In this document: one piece after another, positions 58,982 to 64,000 of the stretch
Numbering within the stretch: the first letter of the stretch is position 1
Layout of the letters: every line of letters begins with the position of its first letter
Assembly: GCF_000299335.2 (NCBI RefSeq)
Contig: NZ_CP004387.1
Location: forward strand, 2,728,001 to 2,792,000
Direction: 5' to 3'
DNA from: Isoalcanivorax pacificus W11-5
Lineage (GTDB): Bacteria; Pseudomonadota; Gammaproteobacteria; Pseudomonadales; Alcanivoracaceae
Length of the DNA: 64,000 nt
Made by a program: the position numbers and the translations under genes
Notes under the pieces: generated by a model
Databases searched by the model: none
What the model saw: the letters and a program-made list of their open reading frames with translations, nothing else
Told to the model about the DNA's origin: nothing

Positions 58982-59345
58982 GATTGATCTCCTAAACCAT
59001 CACATTGTTTTGGGTACTGCAACGGCTGAAAAGTAGCATAAAAAAAAATCAGTTGGTACATAATTTAGCCAACATTTTTTGAGCAAATGGAAAAAAATCG
59101 GTCGATTACCCCCTTTTGGGGTTTGAAGCGGGGTCATCGGGGGATAAACCAAAGGTAATAAAAGAAACAGCAGCGCGTTTTTTGAAACCCCGATTACCTC
59201 CCCCGATTAACCCCCTCCCGGTTTATTAACGCCGCACTGCAACGATGCCATCATCGCTGACTGGATCCCCTGCCACCGCGTCGGCACCTGCATTTTTTAT
59301 ATGTTGTCGTCGCCGATCACAGGTATCAGGCGGTCGCCGGGCACA
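58982..59345. other. AT-rich leader of the AlgP-like gene with repeated GATTA/C-run motifs
   Basis: About 360 bases without a gene, markedly AT-richer than the surroundings in 59030-59100. Copies of CGATTAC or CGATTAA followed by a C-run occur at 59103, 59191 and 59205, and an inverted relative (ATCGGGGGATAAACC) at 59137. A GTTGG/CCAAC pair with a 12-base gap lies at 59053-59074. These could be sites for the AT-hook protein or for a regulator. Confidence 0.45.
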
Positions 59346-59368
59346 AAAAATGGCCAGGAGCCATTTTT
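59346..59368. terminator. Bidirectional terminator
   Basis: AAAAATGGC pairs with GCCATTTTT around CAGGA. A further 6-bp hairpin (CGTCGC/GCGACG) follows at 59371-59386. Confidence 0.75.
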
Positions 59369-59420
59369 GACGTCGCGCCAGCGACGGCCCGAAGGATGGC
59401 GGCCATGGATGGCACGCCAC

Positions 59421-59444
59421 AAAAAAGGCGGCCTCGGCCGCCTT
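59421..59444 (-). terminator. Terminator of minCDE
   Basis: On the minus strand AAGGCGGC pairs with GCCGCCTT around a 4-base loop and is followed by TTTT, about 35 bases after the minE stop. Confidence 0.88.
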
Positions 59445-59479
59445 GTCTTGTCCCGGAGGGGACATCTCCCCCCCGCCAC

Positions 59480-59734
59480 CTATTCCTTTTCCGGCAGCGT
59501 GATATTCAGCTCCAGGATTTCACAGCCAGACTCACGATCCACCTGCACCATCACCGCTTCCGGGTCCACCGGCACATATTTGCGTACCACGGCCAGCAGT
59601 TCCTCCTGCAATTGAGGCAGGTAATCCGGCCCGCCACGCACGGACCGTTCACGGGCCACGATGATCTGCAGACGTTCCTTGGCGACCGAGGCGGTGTTCT
59701 GCTTTTTCGGCAGCAGATAACTGAAGATGCTCAT
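59480..59734 (-). CDS. minE: Cell division topological specificity factor MinE
   Basis: Drives MinCD oscillation and places the Z ring at mid-cell. The 84-residue protein has the short amphipathic N-terminus (SIFSYLLPKK), the MinD-binding helix ASVAKERLQIIVARER and the dimer domain. ATG overlaps the minD stop (ATGA). Confidence 0.97.
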   Translation of the reverse strand: MSIFSYLLPKKQNTASVAKERLQIIVARERSVRGGPDYLPQLQEELLAVVRKYVPVDPEAVMVQVDRESGCEILELNITLPEKE

Positions 59735-60552
59735 CCCTGACCTCCGAACAGGCGGCCCAGCAGGCCTTTTTTGGACACGGTGAGGAAGCGATGCGGCACC
59801 TGCTCACCCAGAAAACGCGCGACGGCATCCAGATAGGCCTGCCCGGCATCCGACTCGATATCCAGAATCACCGGGGTGCCGGCGTTGGAGGCGTTGAGCA
59901 CCGCCTGGGATTCCGGGATCACACCCAGCAGGTCGATGGCGAGGATTTCCTGAACGTCTTCCACCGACAGCATTTCGCCACGGCTGACCCGGTCTGCGGA
60001 ATAACGGGTCAACAACAGCCGTGCGGGAATGTCGCCACCGCCCTGTTCGGCACGGCGCGTCTTGCTGGCCAGAATCCCGAGAATGCGATCCGAGTCACGC
60101 ACGCTGGAGACTTCCGGGTTGGTCACCACCACGGCTTCATCGGCAAAGTAGGCCGCCATCAGCGCGCCTTTCTCGATACCCGCCGGGCTGTCGCAGATGA
60201 TGTAGTCCATGGCCATGTCTTCGCTGAGTGCCGTCAGCACCCGCTCCACACCGTCCTGGGTCAGTGCATCCTTATCCCGGGTCTGCGACGCGGGCAAAAT
60301 ATAGAGATTCTCGACGCGCTTGTCCTTGATCAGCGCCTGGCGGATGTTGGCATCACCGCTGATCACATTGACCAGGTCGTAGACCACACGCCGTTCGCAG
60401 CCCATGATCAGGTCCAGGTTGCGCAGACCGACATCAAAGTCGATGACCGCTGTCTTGAAGCCCCGCAGCGCGAGACCGGTGGCAAGCGCCGCGCTGGTGG
60501 TAGTCTTGCCCACGCCTCCTTTGCCGGAGGTCACAACAATGATCTTGGTCAC
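59731..60552 (-). CDS. minD: Septum-site-determining protein MinD
   Basis: Membrane-associated ATPase of the Min system. The 273-residue protein has the deviant Walker A GKGGVGKTTT, the switch region DSPAGIEKGA and the C-terminal membrane-targeting amphipathic helix ending KKGLLGRLFGG. It starts at a GTG with GAGGAGAAAG upstream. Confidence 0.98.
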   Translation of the reverse strand: MTKIIVVTSGKGGVGKTTTSAALATGLALRGFKTAVIDFDVGLRNLDLIMGCERRVVYDLVNVISGDANIRQALIKDKRVENLYILPASQTRDKDALTQDGVERVLTALSEDMAMDYIICDSPAGIEKGALMAAYFADEAVVVTNPEVSSVRDSDRILGILASKTRRAEQGGGDIPARLLLTRYSADRVSRGEMLSVEDVQEILAIDLLGVIPESQAVLNASNAGTPVILDIESDAGQAYLDAVARFLGEQVPHRFLTVSKKGLLGRLFGGQG

Positions 60553-60641
60553 GCTTCTTTCTCCTCAGTGCTTGCCATGCCGGCGGCGCGATGGCCGCCT
60601 GCGAGTTGAATAGGGAACGGCGGGCCTCCCGGCCCGGCCTG

Positions 60642-61373
60642 TCAACGGGGCTTGAGCGGCGAAAACTGCATTGCTTCCCCGTCCAGCGAAATATGTACCG
60701 CCTGATTGCGCCAACTCTCTGGCAGGTCCTCCGCCACCCGGTAATGCCCGGCGATGGACACCAGCTCAGCATTGAGCTGCTGGCAGAACACGCGCGCGGA
60801 GGTGTCGCCGCGCACACCGGCCAGCGCACGACCGCGCAGGTTGCTGTAGACATGGATATGCCCTTCAGCGAGCAATTCAGCGCCGGTGCCCACCGGCGCC
60901 AGCACAATCAGGTCACCCCGGCTGTAGATCTGTTGTCCGGAACGGACGGGCTGGTCGATCACCAGCGTTTCCCCCCGCGAGGCGGCCGCCGGCTCGGCCT
61001 CGGGTTTGTCCGCACGCTTCTCCGCACGCGGCACGTTACCGCCACGCTGGCTGCCCAGTGTCACCATACCCAGCCCCAGCGCACGGATGTCCTGCTCCGA
61101 GATGGCACTGGAGGCCGCCACCGCCACCAGGTTCATGTCGCGGGCGCGCAACGCTTCCAGCACCAGCGCCAGCTCCACCACCGAGGCTTCCACCTGCGGC
61201 GGCAGGTCCAGCACGATGGGCACATCGCGCAGCCAGTCGGGGGATTCCTCAAGGCTTTTGTCGAGCTGGGCGTGCAGCGCATCCAGCGCCAGCGTTTTCA
61301 GATGCAGGACCGTCATCATGAGCATGCGGCCGCGGAATTCGAGGACGGTATTTTCTTCCACTACTGCTGTCAT
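60642..61373 (-). CDS. minC: Septum formation inhibitor MinC
   Basis: Inhibits FtsZ polymerisation at the poles. The 243-residue protein has the N-terminal domain (about 1-110), a charged linker (PRAEKRADKPEAEPA) and the beta-helical C-terminal domain with VRSGQQIYSRGDLIVL and GRALAGVRGD. The ATG at 61373 is preferred to the GTG one codon upstream. First gene of minCDE, with 90 bases to minD. Confidence 0.96.
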   Translation of the reverse strand: MTAVVEENTVLEFRGRMLMMTVLHLKTLALDALHAQLDKSLEESPDWLRDVPIVLDLPPQVEASVVELALVLEALRARDMNLVAVAASSAISEQDIRALGLGMVTLGSQRGGNVPRAEKRADKPEAEPAAASRGETLVIDQPVRSGQQIYSRGDLIVLAPVGTGAELLAEGHIHVYSNLRGRALAGVRGDTSARVFCQQLNAELVSIAGHYRVAEDLPESWRNQAVHISLDGEAMQFSPLKPR

Positions 61374-61666
61374 CACTGACCTGTGTCGGGTGAGTTGTCA
61401 CGCCAGAGAGCCTCATGCTCACGGCGATCTGTCGCATAAGAGGCGGCTTACGGAATGGAACGCAAGCCTAGAGCAAAGGTTCCATCGGGAAAAGCGCAAG
61501 CGCGCCACGGCAGGGCTGTTTTTTTGCCCGCCACAGCCACTCGGGCGAGTTTCACGCGGTTGAAATCAATAACATGACCGGCATGCCGATGGCGGACGAA
61601 ATGTGCGGCGCGGAATGTAAAACTGTTCACGGCCGTGACCGGCTGCCCTGATTGCCCCGCAACAAC
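61374..61666. other. minC upstream region
   Basis: About 290 bases without a gene, bounded by the adk terminator. It must contain the minCDE promoter; the best but weak match on the minus strand is TTTTCC and TAGGCT at a spacing of 17 (about 61470-61500). No other element is recognised. Confidence 0.35.
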
Positions 61667-61693
61667 AAAAAACCCCGGCCGGAGCCGGGGTTT
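61667..61693 (-). terminator. Terminator of adk
   Basis: AAACCCCGGC pairs with GCCGGGGTTT around a 4-base loop, followed on the minus strand by TTTTTT, about 25 bases after the adk stop. Confidence 0.9.
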
Positions 61694-61716
61694 CAGTCGC
61701 CTGCTACGCGGTGTTT

Positions 61717-62400
<684 letters not shown>

Positions 62401-62463
62401 TCAGGTGCCCCGAAGGGGCCGTGTGGCGACAGCCGGCGGGCACCCGGACCTCGAAAACGCGCC

Positions 62464-62492
62464 ACTTTACCCTGCCGGCCCGAAGGCCACAA
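62464..62492 (-). promoter_or_regulatory. Candidate sigma-70 promoter of adk
   Basis: TTGTGG and TAAAGT on the minus strand are 17 bases apart, about 85 bases upstream of the adk ATG. Confidence 0.5.
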
Positions 62493-62535
62493 GCGCAGGG
62501 GATTAGCCATTGGTGGCACAATGCCCCGCCCGGAA

Positions 62536-62551
62536 TGCAACCTTGGTGCCA
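62536..62551 (-). promoter_or_regulatory. Sigma-54-like site upstream of adk
   Basis: TGGCAC-N5-TTGCA on the minus strand is a full match to the -24 and -12 core elements, in the non-coding gap between ccmI and adk. It lies about 160 bases upstream of the adk start and would read through the sigma-70 site. Confidence 0.45.
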
Positions 62552-62574
62552 GGCGGAAGCAGGGGTTTTGCCGG

Positions 62575-63588
62575 TTATCGCAACTGCAAGGTGACGGTTT
62601 CACCCGGCGTAAAGGGACGCGGCGGGGCGGCCAGCATAGCCTGGTCGACGCCGGCGGCAGCCGACGGGCTGTAGCGCGCGCCGACCACCACGGCCGTATC
62701 CGCCTCGGGGAACGGTTGCAGCCAGTCGCCCTGGCGGAGACGCACCGTCACCGGGAATTGCTCCGCCAGCACCCGCCGCGCCGCCAGTGGCTGGCCACTC
62801 CCCCCCTCCGGCTGGAGGAACACGAACAGCGAACCACCCGGCGGCACCTCCGCTGCAGCCACCGTCACACTGACCTCGGCAAACCGGCCCGCCTGCGCCT
62901 GCTGGGCGTCGGCAAACGCCAGGCTGCGGCGCAGTACATCGCCGGCCTCGCTGTCAGCGTGGCGCGACAGCAACTGGCGCCAGGCATCCGCCGCCAATGC
63001 ATAGTCACGGCTCTGGCTGGCCGCCATGCCCAGCAGCATCCAGGCGCCGTCGTGTTCCGGCTGCACCGCGAGCACGCCATCCAGCACCTCGCGGGCTTCA
63101 TCGGTCAGTTGGCCCTCGGCTTCGTCCACCAGACTCTGCGCCAGCAGCAGGCGAGCCGGTATCAGGTCCGGATCAGATGCCAGCGCCTTGCGTGCCGACA
63201 GCACGGACATGGCTGGCGCCTGCAATTCACCGTACAGCAATCCCAGCGCATACCAGCCGTCCGCCGTCGGCGTCATCGCCAGCTGCCGCTGCAGGACGCG
63301 GGTCAGTGCCGCCGGCGACACCGTTTCATCCAGCCCCTGCGGCGGGTGCCCGGCCGCCAGTTCCCGGGCCGCCGGCCGCAGCGTGTGATAATCCGCCACC
63401 CACTCCAGCGTATCGCGCTGGAAACCGAACGCCAGATACACCAGGGCGCCCAGCACCGGCACCAGCAGACCCGCCGCCAGCCAGCCTGGCGACAGGCGTG
63501 CACCGGCACGGCGCGCTTCCCGTTGCCAGAGCCACAGCAGCCATAACGCTGTGCCCAGGGCCAGCACCACCAGCAGCACTATCATCAT
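62575..63588 (-). CDS. ccmI: Cytochrome c-type biogenesis protein CcmI (CycH)
   Basis: The 337-residue protein has two N-terminal membrane helices (about 2-21 and 36-56) and a periplasmic TPR region (about 95-230, with WYALGLLYGELQ and WMLLGMAASQSRDYALA) that binds apocytochrome c. The C-terminal part is a beta-rich domain, as in fused CcmI forms. It starts with ATG overlapping the ccmH stop (ATGA). Confidence 0.92.
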   Translation of the reverse strand: MMIVLLVVLALGTALWLLWLWQREARRAGARLSPGWLAAGLLVPVLGALVYLAFGFQRDTLEWVADYHTLRPAARELAAGHPPQGLDETVSPAALTRVLQRQLAMTPTADGWYALGLLYGELQAPAMSVLSARKALASDPDLIPARLLLAQSLVDEAEGQLTDEAREVLDGVLAVQPEHDGAWMLLGMAASQSRDYALAADAWRQLLSRHADSEAGDVLRRSLAFADAQQAQAGRFAEVSVTVAAAEVPPGGSLFVFLQPEGGSGQPLAARRVLAEQFPVTVRLRQGDWLQPFPEADTAVVVGARYSPSAAAGVDQAMLAAPPRPFTPGETVTLQLR

Positions 63589-64000
63589 TGTTCATTCTCC
63601 CGCTGGCGCTCATCCGGCTGCATGTCATCGTCATCCAGCGGTGCCTGGCTGGCGCGACGCAACTGGCGCCCGACCAGACCCCCGCCGATCAGCACCACCA
63701 CGACGGGCCCAAGCCACAGCAACAACGTATTGACGGCAAATGGTGGCCGGTAACTGACAAAATCACCGTAGCGGGCACGGAAAAACTCCACCACGTCGCG
63801 ATCACTCGCGCCGTCGCGAATCATCTCGGCGGTACGTGCACGCATGTCCGCCGCAATATCCGCATCGGAATCGGCGATGCTCTGGTTCTGGCACTTCGGG
63901 CAACGCAATTCCTGCGTCAGCGAGCGAAAGCGCGCTTCCTGCTCGGCACTGTCGAATTCGTACACATCAATCACTGCCGCCGCCGCCAGTGGCAGCAGCA
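63585..64000 (-). CDS. ccmH: Cytochrome c-type biogenesis protein CcmH, N-terminus cut by window edge
   Basis: The reading frame continues through an unfinished signal peptide (LLPLAAAAV) to the right edge, so the true start is beyond 64000. The core has the redox motif LRCPKCQNQ that handles apocytochrome c thiols, followed by a helical bundle and one membrane anchor (about VNTLLLWLGPVVVVLIGGG). An internal ATG at 63974 would lack the signal peptide and is not the real start. It precedes ccmI as in many ccm operons. Confidence 0.95.
   Translation of the reverse strand, partial: LLPLAAAAVIDVYEFDSAEQEARFRSLTQELRCPKCQNQSIADSDADIAADMRARTAEMIRDGASDRDVVEFFRARYGDFVSYRPPFAVNTLLLWLGPVVVVLIGGGLVGRQLRRASQAPLDDDDMQPDERQRENEQ

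Noticed and set aside
59226-59465. Small minus-strand frame (about 79 codons) between minE and the AlgP-like gene
   Set aside because: It runs through two terminators and a cruciform, has no ribosome site and no family resemblance.

Overview
The window is GC-rich chromosomal DNA from a gammaproteobacterium. Gene order (ccmIH, adk, minCDE, an AlgP-like protein, then dnaE-rnhB-lpxBA-fabZ-lpxD-skp-bamA-rseP-dxr-cdsA-uppS-frr-pyrH-tsf-rpsB, map-glnD-dapC-dapD-dapE) and protein sequences resemble Pseudomonas and, by inference, an Alcanivorax-type marine relative. No rRNA, tRNA, CRISPR array or intact insertion sequence was seen. Most reading frames antisense to the real genes are artefacts of high GC3.

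Layout. 1-1259 (minus): 3'-truncated secreted lipoprotein hydrolase. 1582-20190 (minus): long housekeeping block for DNA replication (dnaE, rnhB), lipid A (lpxB, lpxA, lpxD), fatty acids (fabZ), outer-membrane assembly (skp, bamA), envelope proteolysis (rseP), isoprenoids and undecaprenol (dxr, uppS), phospholipid (cdsA) and translation or UMP supply (frr, pyrH, tsf, rpsB). 20463-27912 (plus): map, the nitrogen sensor glnD and the lysine/peptidoglycan genes dapC, dapD, dapE. 28037-32254 (plus): a small basic protein, an aldehyde dehydrogenase and a lipoprotein amidase. 32317-34268 (minus): an unrecognised protein, a CvfB-like S1 protein and a DUF2058 protein.

34379-48592 is the most interesting part: a complete guanidine-assimilation island. 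A minus-strand operon carries an ABC permease and ATPase, two DUF1989 proteins (carboxyguanidine deiminase subunits), a biotin carboxylase of the urea/guanidine carboxylase type, allophanate hydrolase and a DyP peroxidase. It is preceded by a clear guanidine-I (ykkC) riboswitch, whose aptamer holds an exact 11-base complement of the downstream Shine-Dalgarno sequence plus a 10-base complement next to it. That Shine-Dalgarno serves a 25-codon leader ORF whose stop overlaps the permease start. A sigma-54-type promoter and an NtrC-like site lie upstream. On the other side are a MetX-like hydrolase, a type III glutamine synthetase, the periplasmic binding protein and a TetR regulator. Guanidine would be imported, carboxylated, deiminated to allophanate and hydrolysed to ammonia, which GlnT could capture. 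Further sigma-54-like sites precede the amidase, the unknown protein at 32317-32709, and adk.

48549-64000: an outer-membrane barrel and plsB; a degraded Rpn/DUF4351 gene remnant; a minus-strand operon yoaA-tsaB-thioesterase-uppP-rsmJ; mobA; an AlgP-like histone-like protein with a C-terminal AT-hook; minCDE; adk; and the cytochrome c maturation genes ccmI and ccmH (cut by the right edge).

Base composition and all alternative starts were judged by eye; no searches, folding programs or statistics were run.
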